A DNA stretch of 42,094 nucleotides from Gemmatimonas sp. (GCA_011390805.1 JAABRT010000025.1:1-42094); one strand, 5' to 3'. Shown: positions 1 to 9,278, numbered from the stretch's first letter. Made by a program: numbers and translations. Notes: generated by a model not told the origin, from the letters alone.

Positions 1-525
1 GGCATCACCGCCGAACTGAGTTACCTGCCACCGCTGACCGTTGCAGATGCAACGCCGTCATTACTTGGTGTCGCGTTGGGGTACGGCGTGCCAATCACGC
101 CATCGGTAGCCGCGATGTTCCGGGCGCACGGCACGTTCGGATACGTGGACGGTCCCGTGACGTGCGCACGAAGCGCGTTACAGGCGTATCCGGCGCAACC
201 GTGCTTCGGCACTGAGCCGTCGAACGACCGCTACAGCCCAAACGCGTACGGCGCCGAGCTGCTTGTCGGCACAATGATTACGCCGCGGGTGAATGCCTCG
301 TTCGGACTGGGAGCCTCCCACTTACGCCCTCGCTTCCGTGTTGGCTTTGTGAATGGGCTGGGATTCCTCGACCAGACGCGCGTCGAACAAAACTTTACGC
401 GCGGCACGGTGATGGCGGGTGTGTCCGCGTCAGTCACTGAACGGTTGCACACCGGTGCGCAGGTATACGCTGTCGCCCGCGACGGTGTCACTGTTCGCCT
501 CACCACACAGTGGAAGCTCCGGTGA
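1..525 (+). CDS. Outer-membrane beta-barrel-like protein, C-terminal part (5' end outside window)
   Basis: The frame is open from base 1, so this is the last 174 residues of a longer protein. It shows alternating polar/hydrophobic stretches with many Gly, Tyr and Phe residues and ends in a basic-aromatic strand (QWKLR). This is the look of an outer-membrane beta-barrel or porin-like protein, but no specific family is recognised. Two Cys residues lie in the visible part, about 18 residues apart, possibly a loop disulfide. The stop overlaps the GTG start of the YceI gene as GTGA, so the two are probably cotranscribed and translationally coupled. Function unknown. Confidence 0.55.
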   Translation, partial: GITAELSYLPPLTVADATPSLLGVALGYGVPITPSVAAMFRAHGTFGYVDGPVTCARSALQAYPAQPCFGTEPSNDRYSPNAYGAELLVGTMITPRVNASFGLGASHLRPRFRVGFVNGLGFLDQTRVEQNFTRGTVMAGVSASVTERLHTGAQVYAVARDGVTVRLTTQWKLR

Positions 526-1157
526 GCGCACATTCACCGTACCGTCGGGCTGCAATGATTGGTGCGTGTGCCTGTGTGTTGCAACTGATCGCGGTGCCGT
601 TTGTGAGGGCGCAGCCGCAAACATTTCGCCTGGTTGATGGTACGGCACAGTTCTCGGCAGAGTACACGTTTGGCAGCTTTACAGGGCGCACCGCCGCAAT
701 GCGCGGCACGGTAACCGGCGCGGATCTGGTGTCGGCACAGGGGAGCGTTACCGTGTTGCTCGATTCGCTTGATACCGGCAATGCAACACGCGACAGGCAC
801 ATGCGCGAAGCACTTGAAACGGCAGATCATCCGACGGCGCGCTTTGTCACCGATTCCATTCGTCCGCTCACGCCTGCCGTCGCCGACTCGGCGCGGCTGT
901 TCGGGACGTTTACCGTGCGCGGCGTGTCCAAACAGGTGACGGCACGCGCACGGGTGTTTGCTCAACCCGCGCCGGACGCGCAAGCCACCGCATGGCAGCT
1001 TGAGACATCGTTCCCGGTTACGCTGGCCGATCATGGCATCACCAAGGGAATCTCGCGCTTTCTCGGGACCGTACGCGTTGGTCAGGTCGTGACAGTCTCC
1101 ATTTCGGCGCGATTCGCCGCAGACAGCAGCCCGCGTTCAGGAATGCCGGATCGCTGA
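522..1157 (+). CDS. YceI family periplasmic protein
   Basis: A 211-residue secreted protein of the YceI (polyisoprenoid-binding lipocalin-like) family. After a signal peptide with a basic YRR segment and an AQ cleavage region, the family order is visible: VDGTAQFSAEYTFGSFTGRT near the start, then DSLDTGNATRDRHMREAL, the FVTDSI strand, a GTFTVRGVSKQVT strand and a C-terminal ITKGISRFLGTV strand. Known members bind amphiphilic lipids such as isoprenoid quinones in the periplasm; the ligand here is not predictable. The GTG at 522 is chosen because it overlaps the upstream stop (GTGA) and supplies the signal peptide's basic region; ATG at 555 is the alternative. It converges on corA. Confidence 0.85.
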   Translation: MSAHSPYRRAAMIGACACVLQLIAVPFVRAQPQTFRLVDGTAQFSAEYTFGSFTGRTAAMRGTVTGADLVSAQGSVTVLLDSLDTGNATRDRHMREALETADHPTARFVTDSIRPLTPAVADSARLFGTFTVRGVSKQVTARARVFAQPAPDAQATAWQLETSFPVTLADHGITKGISRFLGTVRVGQVVTVSISARFAADSSPRSGMPDR

Positions 1158-1179
1158 CTCGCGCGATCCACCAGCGGTG

Positions 1180-2154
1180 CTACAGCCAGCCGCGCCGCAT
1201 GAAGTACAGATACGGCACGATGGCGGAGATGATCATGAGCCCGATCGCCAGCGGATATCCAAACGGCCAGCTGAGTTCCGGCATGTGCTGAAAGTTCATG
1301 CCGTAGACAGACGCGATCAACGTGGGCGGAAGGAACACCACAGCAGCCACAGAAAAGATCTTGATAATGGCGTTCTGTTCGATGCTGATCATGCCCAGCG
1401 TCGCGTCAAGCAGAAAGGTGATTTTCTGCGACAGGAAGCTGGCGTGATCCGACAATGAGCGCACATCGCGCGACAGCGTCTTCACGCGATCACGCGCCTC
1501 TTTGGCGCTTTTGCGCTGCAGTGTGACCTGGCTCAGGAAGCCGGTCAACCGATCAAGCGTTGCCAGGCTATCGCGAATCTTTGACACAAGGTCTCCCTTC
1601 TGCCCGATGGTTTCGAGAACGGCCTGGAAATCCTTGGTTTGCGTGGGCTTTGCACTGCGGCGCTTGAAGACGCCGCGTGAAATACCGTCGATGTCGCGGC
1701 CCGCGCGCTCAAGGATGTCGGCCAGCCGATCCACAATCGTTTCGAGCAGCGCCAGCAGCACCCCCTCGCCGGTCTCACATCCCATGGCGACTTTCCCCGC
1801 GCGAACGGGAAACGTCTGGAACGCGCGCGGGTCGTGGTAGCGCACCGTGATCAGCCGATGGGCGGCCAGCACGAAGCTCACCGGCAGCATTTCCGGATCG
1901 TCGCCCTCAGACTGAGCCGGCAGAATCACGGTCATGAAGGCGGCATCCTGATCGGAGTACAAGCGGGACGAAATCTCGATTTCGTCCATTTCCTCCTTGG
2001 TCGGGACGTTGAGGCCCAACTGTTGTTCGACCGTGGCTTCCTCGAGCGGCGACGGATCAACCATGTCTACCCAGACCAGCAACTGCAGGTTGTCGGGTAG
2101 CGGTTCCGCTGCGATGAGGCGTCCGTCGTCATCGCATTTGTATCCATGAATCAT
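1180..2154 (-). CDS. corA: CorA family magnesium/cobalt transporter
   Basis: A 324-residue inner-membrane divalent cation channel (Mg2+, also Co2+/Ni2+), the usual length for CorA. The N-terminal two thirds form the cytoplasmic domain with long charged helices. The C-terminus has two membrane helices with the signature YGMNF (GMN at residues 285-287) at the end of the first, and a basic C-terminal tail (MRRGWL). The open frame extends upstream to 2283, but that extension is unlike CorA; the ATG at 2154 gives the expected N-terminus. It is divergent from the amidohydrolase operon and convergent with the YceI gene. No Mg-responsive leader could be identified upstream. Confidence 0.93.
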   Translation of the reverse strand: MIHGYKCDDDGRLIAAEPLPDNLQLLVWVDMVDPSPLEEATVEQQLGLNVPTKEEMDEIEISSRLYSDQDAAFMTVILPAQSEGDDPEMLPVSFVLAAHRLITVRYHDPRAFQTFPVRAGKVAMGCETGEGVLLALLETIVDRLADILERAGRDIDGISRGVFKRRSAKPTQTKDFQAVLETIGQKGDLVSKIRDSLATLDRLTGFLSQVTLQRKSAKEARDRVKTLSRDVRSLSDHASFLSQKITFLLDATLGMISIEQNAIIKIFSVAAVVFLPPTLIASVYGMNFQHMPELSWPFGYPLAIGLMIISAIVPYLYFMRRGWL

Positions 2155-2316
2155 GATCGCCCGATTCCCGTTGGCTGAGTTATGGAGGTGGTGCCAGCCC
2201 GTCCCGCCAGCGATAGTAATAGAATCGCCGTAACACTTGGTAACGCGAATCTCAGGCGCGGCAGGCGCCCAGTACTTCCCCACCTTTCGGCCGTCCTGCT
2301 ACCGCGGCCGCCATTT

Positions 2317-5300
2317 ATGGAGCACGTCGTGAGAGCATTTCTCTCCATTCTGAGTCTTGGCGTCCTGCTAACCAGCGGACTTCAGGCCCAGCAATCCTCC
2401 CAGACCGAACCGGTGACAGGGCTGCGCCAATCCAGCGCGGGCTTTCACGCGCTGGTCGGTGCACGCGTGGTGACGGGACCCGGTCAGGTTCTCAACAATG
2501 CAACGATCGTCATTCGCGATGGTCTGATTACTCAGGTGGGAGCCAATGTACGTCCGCCTGCCGGCGCACGGGTGTGGCAGCTTGAAGGACAGACGGTGTA
2601 CCCCGGCTTCATCGATGCGCACGCCGATCTGGGTGTGGACGCGGTGCCGGAAGGTGGTGACGTAGGTCCCACGCATTGGAATCCGCAGGTGCGGGCCTGG
2701 TACAGCACCACCGCCAATCTGAAAGACGACGCCACCCGCCGTGCGGCGCTGCGTTCGCTCGGCTTCGGCACCGCATTGGCCGTGCCCAAGCAGGGCATTT
2801 TCCGGGGCAAGGCCTCGGTGATCAATCTCGCCGACGCCGGTGTGCGCGAGCGTGTCCTGCGCCCGGATCTGGTGCAGTCGGTGGGCTTCCAGCGCTCCTT
2901 TGCCTTGGGAGGCTCCTACCCCAACTCCGCCATGGGCACTGTGGCGCTCATGAAGCAGACCTTCATGGACGCCGAGTGGTACATCCGTGCGCAGGCTGCG
3001 TACGAAAACAGTGGACGTTCCTTGCTGCCTCCGGAAACCAGCGAGGCACTGGCCGCGCTCGGCGACGTGGTGAAAGGCACGCAGTCGGTACTGTTTCAGA
3101 CCGGCAGTGAAGAGGAATACCTGCGCGCCCACAAGCTCGCTACCGATTACAAGCTGAAGCCGTGGTTCCGCGGCAATGGCCTTGAATACCGTATCGTCGA
3201 TGTACTGAAGGGGCGTACCGACCCGCTCATCGTGCCGATCAACTTCCCCGATGCGCCCGACGTCTCCAGCCCCGAAGACGCGCGCAACGCGTCGTTGGCG
3301 CAGCTGCGTCACTGGTACCTCGCCCCGACCAACACGGCGCAGCTGGCTGATGCCGGTGTGCCGTTCGCGCTTACCACAGACGGCCTGTCGTCACTCAACG
3401 AGTTCCTCCCGAACCTGCGCATTGCCGTAGCTCGCGGACTGGCCGCCGACAAGGCACTGGCCGCACTCACCACGGTACCCGCCACGTGGCTTGGCATCGA
3501 GCGCACACACGGCACCATTGCCGTGGGCAAAGTGGCCAATCTTGTCGTGGCAGACGGCGATCTGTTTACCCAGGAAGCGAGCGTCCGTGATGTGTGGGTA
3601 CAGGGTACGCGCTACGGCGTGACCCGTCCACCACAAGTCGACCCGCGCGGCACGTGGAGCATCGCCTCCGATGGTCCGTCGGGTTTCAAGGCTGTGCTGC
3701 AGTTGCAGGGTCCGCTCAACCGCATCCGCGGCACCATCGAACCAAGCAATCGCACCGCCATTACCCTGACGTCGGCCCGCGTGGTGGCAGAGACGGGACG
3801 ACTTGAAGTCACCTTTCCCGGCGAACAACTCGGTCTGGAAGGGCGTGTGCTGATGGCCGGCTCTGTGAGCGGCGACGACTTCTACGGCTGGACGTCGCTG
3901 CCCAACGGTGATGATCCCGCATTCCGTGGTACACGCACGGAGCCATTCACCGAGGCGACGCGCGGCACGGTCGCCATGAAGGTCCCGCAGATTGATTTGC
4001 CGTTCATCCGGCCCATGATGGAATACGGACGCAGTGCACTGCCACAGCAGCCAGCCGCCGTGGTGGTGCGCAACGCCACCGTGTGGACGCAGGGCCCGCA
4101 GGGTCGTCTGGAAAATGCCGACCTGCTGGTGCGAGCCGGCAAAGTTGTTCAGGTGGGCACCAATCTGTCGGCGCCGAGTGGCGCGGTTGAAGTTGACGCG
4201 ACTGGCAAGCACGTCACGCCCGGATTGATTGATCCGCACACGCACGCTGGCGTGAGTTCAGTGAATGAGAGTGGCTTTGCGATTGTCCCTGAAGTGCAGA
4301 TGGGCGACGTGCTCACACTCAACAACATCTGGATGTACCGCCAGCTCGCCGGCGGACTCACCACGCAGATGGTGAAGCATGGTTCCGCCAATCCGATTGG
4401 TGGTGAAAACGTGTTTGTGAAATCCCGCTGGGGATCGCTGCCGGAAGATCTCAAGATCGAGAACGCACCGCGCACCGTGAAGTTTGCTCTCGGCGAAAAT
4501 CCCAAGCGCAGTCCCAATCGCTATCCCAACACGCGCATGGGTACGCAGGAGATCATTCGTGACCATTTCCTCGCGGCGCGTGATTACGAAAAGGAATGGA
4601 AGCGTTGGGAAGCAGAGGGCAAGGGTATTCCACCGCGCAAGGATCTGCGCATGGAAGCGTTGCTCGACATCCTGAACCAGAAGCTGCTGATTTCGTCACA
4701 CGGCTACCGCGCCGACGAGTTCCTGGCGCTGGTACGTCTGGCCGAGGAGTTCGGCTTCAAGGTGCAAACGCTGCAGCATGGTGTTGAGGCGTACAAGATT
4801 GCGTCGGAGTTGGCAGCGTCGGGCGTTGCCGCGGTGGTGTGGAGTGACTGGGGCGCATTCAAGCTCGAGTCGTATGACGCCACGAACTACAACGCACGCC
4901 TGTTGATGGAAGCCGGTGTGGTGACGTCGCTGCACTCCGACGACTCGGAGATTTCCACCCGCATGAACTGGGAAGCGGGCAAGCTGCTTCGCTCAGGGGT
5001 GGAAGAAGTGATGGCGCTGTCAACCGTAACCAATCAGGCCGCCAAGGCCGTCGCCATTGACGATCGCATCGGCTCGCTGGAAGCGGGCAAAGACGCCGAC
5101 TTCGTGATCTGGAACGGCAATCCGCTGTCGCAGTTCACCCGCGCCGAACAGACGTGGGTGGACGGACGCAAGTACTTCTCGCTCGAGGAAGACGCCGAAC
5201 TGCGCAAGGATATCGCCCGTCAGCGCACGCAGCTCATTCAGGCGATTCTGTCCGCCGGCGGATCGCAGAACGTGACCAACAACGGTCCGGCGCGTGGGCG

Positions 5301-5319
5301 CGGACAGGGAAGCAAGTAA
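2317..5319 (+). CDS. Secreted double-domain amidohydrolase
   Basis: A protein of 1000 residues with a signal peptide (hydrophobic stretch, then GLQAQQ) and two amidohydrolase (imidazolonepropionase/dihydroorotase-like) modules in tandem. The C-terminal module keeps a full metal site: H641-T-H643, H795 in a SSHGYRADE segment, H821 in LQHGVEAYK and D875 in LHSDDSE, plus the GSANPIGGEN loop. The N-terminal module is degenerate: the HxH motif reads H102-A-D104, the two middle histidines are not recognisable, and only D355 (TTDG) remains. The substrate is unknown; relatives act on cyclic amides or dipeptides. ATG 2317 is chosen for the signal peptide; the longer frame from 2182 reads through untypical sequence. 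It lies 2 bases upstream of a second amidohydrolase, so the two are surely cotranscribed. Confidence 0.85.
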   Translation: MEHVVRAFLSILSLGVLLTSGLQAQQSSQTEPVTGLRQSSAGFHALVGARVVTGPGQVLNNATIVIRDGLITQVGANVRPPAGARVWQLEGQTVYPGFIDAHADLGVDAVPEGGDVGPTHWNPQVRAWYSTTANLKDDATRRAALRSLGFGTALAVPKQGIFRGKASVINLADAGVRERVLRPDLVQSVGFQRSFALGGSYPNSAMGTVALMKQTFMDAEWYIRAQAAYENSGRSLLPPETSEALAALGDVVKGTQSVLFQTGSEEEYLRAHKLATDYKLKPWFRGNGLEYRIVDVLKGRTDPLIVPINFPDAPDVSSPEDARNASLAQLRHWYLAPTNTAQLADAGVPFALTTDGLSSLNEFLPNLRIAVARGLAADKALAALTTVPATWLGIERTHGTIAVGKVANLVVADGDLFTQEASVRDVWVQGTRYGVTRPPQVDPRGTWSIASDGPSGFKAVLQLQGPLNRIRGTIEPSNRTAITLTSARVVAETGRLEVTFPGEQLGLEGRVLMAGSVSGDDFYGWTSLPNGDDPAFRGTRTEPFTEATRGTVAMKVPQIDLPFIRPMMEYGRSALPQQPAAVVVRNATVWTQGPQGRLENADLLVRAGKVVQVGTNLSAPSGAVEVDATGKHVTPGLIDPHTHAGVSSVNESGFAIVPEVQMGDVLTLNNIWMYRQLAGGLTTQMVKHGSANPIGGENVFVKSRWGSLPEDLKIENAPRTVKFALGENPKRSPNRYPNTRMGTQEIIRDHFLAARDYEKEWKRWEAEGKGIPPRKDLRMEALLDILNQKLLISSHGYRADEFLALVRLAEEFGFKVQTLQHGVEAYKIASELAASGVAAVVWSDWGAFKLESYDATNYNARLLMEAGVVTSLHSDDSEISTRMNWEAGKLLRSGVEEVMALSTVTNQAAKAVAIDDRIGSLEAGKDADFVIWNGNPLSQFTRAEQTWVDGRKYFSLEEDAELRKDIARQRTQLIQAILSAGGSQNVTNNGPARGRGQGSK

Positions 5320-5321
5320 CC

Positions 5322-6731
5322 ATGACATTGCACATGAACACACCAAAGATTGAGCGCGTGATGCGGCGCGAGCTGCACCGTCTGACACATCGGTTGTCCG
5401 TGCGGGCGGCAGCTGTTGCGCTCAGCGCAGCGGCTGTGAGCGCGGTGACGCCAGCGCACGCAGACGCACAGGTGCGCATGACCGTGCCGCCGCAGGAACA
5501 GACGGTGGTTTTGCGTGGTGCCACGATTCACACCGTAACCAACGGTGTGATTGAGAACGGCACGATCGTCATGCAGGATGGCGTTATCCGCGCCATCGGC
5601 ACCGATATCGCCACGCCGGCCGGTGCACGCGTGGTGGATGTCACGGGTAAACACATCTATCCCGGTCTCATTGATGCCTACAGCACGGTGGGCATGTCGG
5701 AAATCGGATCGGTGGATGTATCCAACGACATCAATGAACTGGGTGACTTCAACCCCAACGTGCGTGCGGATGTCGCGGTGAATGCGGAAAGCCGGCACAT
5801 CGGCACGACGCGCTCCGCTGGCGTGCTGGTGGCCTTCAGCACGCCCGGCGGTGGCATTATCTCAGGTCTGTCGTCAGCCATGTCGCTGGAAGGGTGGACG
5901 TGGGAAGAGATGTCCATCAAGGGTGCGGCTGCGCTGAACGTGAACTGGCCCAATCCCAACGCCCGTCCGCGTCGCGGTGGTGGCCCCGGGGGGGGGCAGC
6001 AGACGGCGCAGCTTGGCTACGATGAACAGGTGCAGGCGCTCAAGGACTTCTTCGCCGAAGCGCGCGCCTATCAGGCGGCAGTGGCAGCGGGTGAGCGCAC
6101 ACGCACCGATTCCCGTTATGCGGCCATGATTCCCGCACTCACGGGAGCGATTCCTGTGGTGATTGCCGCCAACAGCGTAGCGCAGATCAACGACGCCATT
6201 ACGTGGGGTAAGGAAGAGAAGCTGCGCATCGTGATCCGTGGTGGCGAAGATGCAATTCATGTGGCCGACCGCTTGGTGGCGGAAAACGTGCCGGTGATTC
6301 TGACGTCCACCATGGCGGCCCCCAATCGCAGCTATGAAGGGTATGACGGCGCGTATTCGTCACCGGCCAAGCTGCACGCCGCCGGCGTGAAGTTCGCCAT
6401 CTCCGGTGGCGCCGGTGCGCTGTACACCAATCGTCTGCCATGGGAAGCCGGTGTAGCGGTCGCATTCGGGTTGCCCGAGGAAGAAGCACTCAAGGCGGTC
6501 ACGATCAACGCCGCCGAGTTCATGGGTGTAGCTGATCAGGTGGGATCGCTTGAGGTGGGCAAGCAGGCCACGTTGCTGATCACCACCGGCACACCGCTGG
6601 ACATGACCACCAACATTGAGCAGTCCTACATTCAGGGCCGCGAAATCAACATGATGGACATCCAGAAGCACTTCTTCGAGAAGTACATGATCAAGATCGA
6701 GCAGCAGAAGAAAAAGAAGATTGCAAGCTGA
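5322..6731 (+). CDS. Secreted amidohydrolase-like protein with degenerate metal site
   Basis: A 469-residue protein with an Arg-rich n-region and Ala-rich signal peptide (cleavage near AHADAQ), then an amidohydrolase fold. The N-terminal composite beta segment (TVVLRGATIHTVTNG) and the C-terminal EVGKQATLLITTGTPLD return of that domain are clear. However, the usual HxH after GLID reads A119-Y-S-T122, and the final catalytic Asp position reads ISGGAG. All recognisable metal ligands are therefore changed and it may be a catalytically dead partner or use another mechanism. It starts 2 bases after the stop of the double-domain amidohydrolase; ATG 5334 is a possible later start. A run of nine G (5988-5996) lies in a Gly-rich insert. 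Transcription ends at the hairpin at 6746. Confidence 0.8.
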   Translation: MTLHMNTPKIERVMRRELHRLTHRLSVRAAAVALSAAAVSAVTPAHADAQVRMTVPPQEQTVVLRGATIHTVTNGVIENGTIVMQDGVIRAIGTDIATPAGARVVDVTGKHIYPGLIDAYSTVGMSEIGSVDVSNDINELGDFNPNVRADVAVNAESRHIGTTRSAGVLVAFSTPGGGIISGLSSAMSLEGWTWEEMSIKGAAALNVNWPNPNARPRRGGGPGGGQQTAQLGYDEQVQALKDFFAEARAYQAAVAAGERTRTDSRYAAMIPALTGAIPVVIAANSVAQINDAITWGKEEKLRIVIRGGEDAIHVADRLVAENVPVILTSTMAAPNRSYEGYDGAYSSPAKLHAAGVKFAISGGAGALYTNRLPWEAGVAVAFGLPEEEALKAVTINAAEFMGVADQVGSLEVGKQATLLITTGTPLDMTTNIEQSYIQGREINMMDIQKHFFEKYMIKIEQQKKKKIAS

Positions 6732-6745
6732 ACGCTTTACTGCTG

Positions 6746-6784
6746 ACACCACGCCCCCGCCCTGCGCGGGGGCGTGGTGTTTGT
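6746..6784 (+). terminator. Strong hairpin terminator after the amidohydrolase pair
   Basis: A perfect 15-bp G+C-rich stem (6746-6760 with 6766-6780) closes a 5-base loop and is followed by TTTG. It lies 14 bases after the stop of the second amidohydrolase and between convergent genes, so it could also stop transcription of the minus-strand hydrolase, although no T tract follows on that strand. Confidence 0.9.
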
Positions 6785-6801
6785 AGCATGGCTGTTCCCA
6801 G

Positions 6802-7758
6802 TCAGCCTTCGTAGGGAACGTCAAGCACCCGACGAAAAAATGAGGCCACGCGCTCAACCACCTCGTTGTTGATGTCATGACCCAGTCCGTCACCGACATA
6901 CTGCTCAACAGGAACTGACGCTGCGCGCAGTACCTTGGCCGTTGCGGGATACGATTTCCGTAATGGTTTGAAGAAGCCCAGTTCGCGCGATCCGGCAATG
7001 AGCAACATCGGTGGTCGCGACGCCACGGAAGTCAGCCCCGGTACTGCTCCCGAGTGGCACACCACGCCTGCACACGCAGGTTCACGGCGCACGCCAAAGT
7101 ACGCGGCCACCGTTGCACCAACAGAAAAGCCGTACACGGCGAGCGCGCCAGTCGGAAGACCATGTTCTGCCTGCAGACTGTTCACCAGCCGCTCCAGCGC
7201 GCTGAGCAGCGGGTCAAACGAGTGCTGAAACGACGTCAGGTTATCACTCTTGCCTGACGCAGAGGAGGACGCGCCGGCCTGAGCCGTGAGGGCTGACGCA
7301 TTGCGCGCCGTTGGATGGAGCGCCGGCAGCCAGCTGCGGGACGATTCCCAATCGCGGTCGGGTTGCATGATGCGCGAAATCATCACGTCGTCCTGAGGCA
7401 TGGCGTCGAGCATCAGCCATGGCGCATCGGGTGAGACACACAGCGTGCGAGGCAGACGTTGCGCCAGTGAACGTGCAACAGGTCGCATGTTTTCACCGTT
7501 GGTTCCGAGACCATGCAACAGCAAGAGCAGCTGCGTTGGTGAATCCGTATCACCGTCCAGATGGAACGTCATCGGTTCGGCGATCGTGATGCGTTTCGCC
7601 TCTGAGTTTTTCCTGTAGTCAGGGTCCGCAGCCTTCTGCCATGCACACCGCCGGCACAGCGTATCGCGCGCCGTACCCAGCGCACCGTTCTGGCTGCTGA
7701 GCGTTACGCCACACTGCGCGCACTGTCCTGGGCTCTCTGCGGTCTCGCGCTCTGCCAT
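6802..7758 (-). CDS. Alpha/beta hydrolase with N-terminal zinc ribbon
   Basis: A 318-residue, apparently cytoplasmic protein. Residues 13-38 carry a CxxC...CxxC pair (C13, C16, C35, C38) typical of a small zinc ribbon. From about residue 75 an alpha/beta-hydrolase of the carboxylesterase/phospholipase type follows: the oxyanion segment LLHGLGTNGEN, nucleophile elbow GFSVG with S212, and H294 in DGLGHDIN. The acid position is not clear: the usual HG..D segment reads AGSREL. A low-complexity Ser/Ala/Gly insert (about residues 155-170) looks disordered. The open frame runs upstream to 8283 over the transporter gene, but the Met at 7758 directly precedes the zinc ribbon. The substrate is unknown. 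It lies 98 bases downstream of the DASS transporter on the same strand. Confidence 0.78.
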   Translation of the reverse strand: MAERETAESPGQCAQCGVTLSSQNGALGTARDTLCRRCAWQKAADPDYRKNSEAKRITIAEPMTFHLDGDTDSPTQLLLLLHGLGTNGENMRPVARSLAQRLPRTLCVSPDAPWLMLDAMPQDDVMISRIMQPDRDWESSRSWLPALHPTARNASALTAQAGASSSASGKSDNLTSFQHSFDPLLSALERLVNSLQAEHGLPTGALAVYGFSVGATVAAYFGVRREPACAGVVCHSGAVPGLTSVASRPPMLLIAGSRELGFFKPLRKSYPATAKVLRAASVPVEQYVGDGLGHDINNEVVERVASFFRRVLDVPYEG

Positions 7759-7856
7759 ACGAGTGATGCTAATCCGGTGTACAGCGCGTTGCGATGAGCG
7801 CGGATGCGGCCAAACAACCAACACTTCGGCCGGCCATTGAGGACTTGACCAAGCAC

Positions 7857-9278
7857 TTACAGGAAAACGCGCTGCACCACCCACGCCCAGCCCACCGCGA
7901 GAGGCGCCGTAAGCACCGCCAACAGCAGACCAACACCGCGCAAATCGGCGCGCGTGAGACGACCCGTGGCGAACGCGATCGCCGTTGGCGGCGTGCTCAC
8001 CGGAAGACTCATGCTGGCCGACATCGCCAGTGCGAGCGGGATCACGACAAATCGCTCCTCTCCACCAGCCATAGCCAGCGCCAGCGGCGTCAGGATCGTG
8101 GCCGCGGCCGTATTGCTGATAAATGTCGAGAGCACGATGCCCACCAGCGCCAGCAGCGCCGCCAACAGCGGAAGCGGGAGCGCTTCCACCGGCAGCTGCG
8201 CCACCAACCATGTGGCCAGCCCGGTTTCGGAGACTCCTACACCAAGCGACAATCCGCCGGCCAGCAGAATGAGAACATCCCACGGCAAAGCGCGGATCTC
8301 ACGCTCCGTCACAACGCCCGATACGGCCAGCACCGCAATCGGCATCACCGCCACCACAGCGGTTGGTATGCCGTGCCACGCTTCGGTCATCCAGAACAGA
8401 ATCGTAGCGGCGAACAGGGCGGCCACAAACGCACTGCGTCGACCTTCATGTCGCCGCTCCTTCCCTTCACGCGGGACAACCGCGGGTGCCGAAACGCCGC
8501 GCAAGTAACGCCACACCAGATAACGCCACGCAACTACACCAAGAATGAACGCCACCGGAAAGCCATACAGCATCCATTCCGCAAAGTGTACACGATCCGA
8601 ACTACGCAGTGCAGCTACAGCAATCGCATTGGGCGGTGTGCCGATAATCGTTCCCATGCCACCGATGTTGGCCGCCACCGGAATGCCGAGCAGCATCGCC
8701 GTACCCTGCGGCGAAACATCATCGCGCACCATTGGCATGGCTGACACCAGCACCACCATCATGGCCGCGGTCGCCGTGTTGGACATGAACATGGACAGGG
8801 CAAACGTCACCCCCATAACCGCCAACAGCACGCGCGATGGCTGATCGCCCGCAAATCGCAGCACGTAGTACGCGAGACGTCTATCCAAGCCGGTGCGTGC
8901 AGCCGCCGCTGCAAGCACCAGACCACTGAGGAACAGCCACATCACAGGACTGGCCCACGGCGCGACAAAGCGCTGCCAGCGTTCGCGATCCCCGTCGGCG
9001 AAGGGACCGGAGGGATCGCCGAGCAACGCGATCTGGAGCGCGATGATAGCGAGACTCACGGCGAAGGCTGGAATCGCACCGCTGATCCACAACCCGGCAG
9101 CTGTGATCAACACAAACAGCGCGTGCCGTCCGGGCTGCGTCAGCTCAGTGTGCTCAGGCACATACGCAAGCAGGCCGGCCAGCGCCAGCGTGGCTGCCGT
9201 GTACATGACCGAGCGCGAAATCCGCAGTCCAAACGGACCCTCAAGGTTTCTCGGAACGGTCAGCGGTTCCCCCCGCAC
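7857..9278 (-). CDS. DASS/SLC13 family anion:sodium symporter
   Basis: An inner-membrane transporter of about 473 residues with 11-12 hydrophobic helices, from the divalent anion:Na+ symporter (SLC13, CitT/SdcS) family. It has the two inverted-repeat signature SNT motifs (MSNTATAAM and ISNTAAATI), each followed by a TP motif (GTPPNA, STPPTA), which form the Na+ and substrate sites. Substrates in the family are dicarboxylates, citrate, sulfate or phosphate; the sequence does not settle which. Start choice is uncertain: GTG 9278 is used, ATG 9344 or ATG 9206 are alternatives, and there is no obvious ribosome-binding site. It is divergent from the small membrane protein at 9431. Confidence 0.88.
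   Translation of the reverse strand: MRGEPLTVPRNLEGPFGLRISRSVMYTAATLALAGLLAYVPEHTELTQPGRHALFVLITAAGLWISGAIPAFAVSLAIIALQIALLGDPSGPFADGDRERWQRFVAPWASPVMWLFLSGLVLAAAAARTGLDRRLAYYVLRFAGDQPSRVLLAVMGVTFALSMFMSNTATAAMMVVLVSAMPMVRDDVSPQGTAMLLGIPVAANIGGMGTIIGTPPNAIAVAALRSSDRVHFAEWMLYGFPVAFILGVVAWRYLVWRYLRGVSAPAVVPREGKERRHEGRRSAFVAALFAATILFWMTEAWHGIPTAVVAVMPIAVLAVSGVVTEREIRALPWDVLILLAGGLSLGVGVSETGLATWLVAQLPVEALPLPLLAALLALVGIVLSTFISNTAAATILTPLALAMAGGEERFVVIPLALAMSASMSLPVSTPPTAIAFATGRLTRADLRGVGLLLAVLTAPLAVGWAWVVQRVFL

Noticed and set aside
2155..2316. Mg2+-sensing leader upstream of corA
   Set aside because: The gap is short and I could not draw a conserved M-box or similar structure; only weak AT-rich -10-like boxes are present.
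7759..8283. Upstream extension of the zinc-ribbon hydrolase frame to 493 residues
   Set aside because: The extension overlaps the DASS transporter gene on the same strand in another frame and has Gly/Ala/Arg low-complexity composition typical of an off-frame reading.
7794..8744. 316-residue plus-strand open frame opposite the DASS transporter
   Set aside because: Extremely Arg/His/Gln-rich with no domain pattern; the opposite strand encodes a clear transporter.
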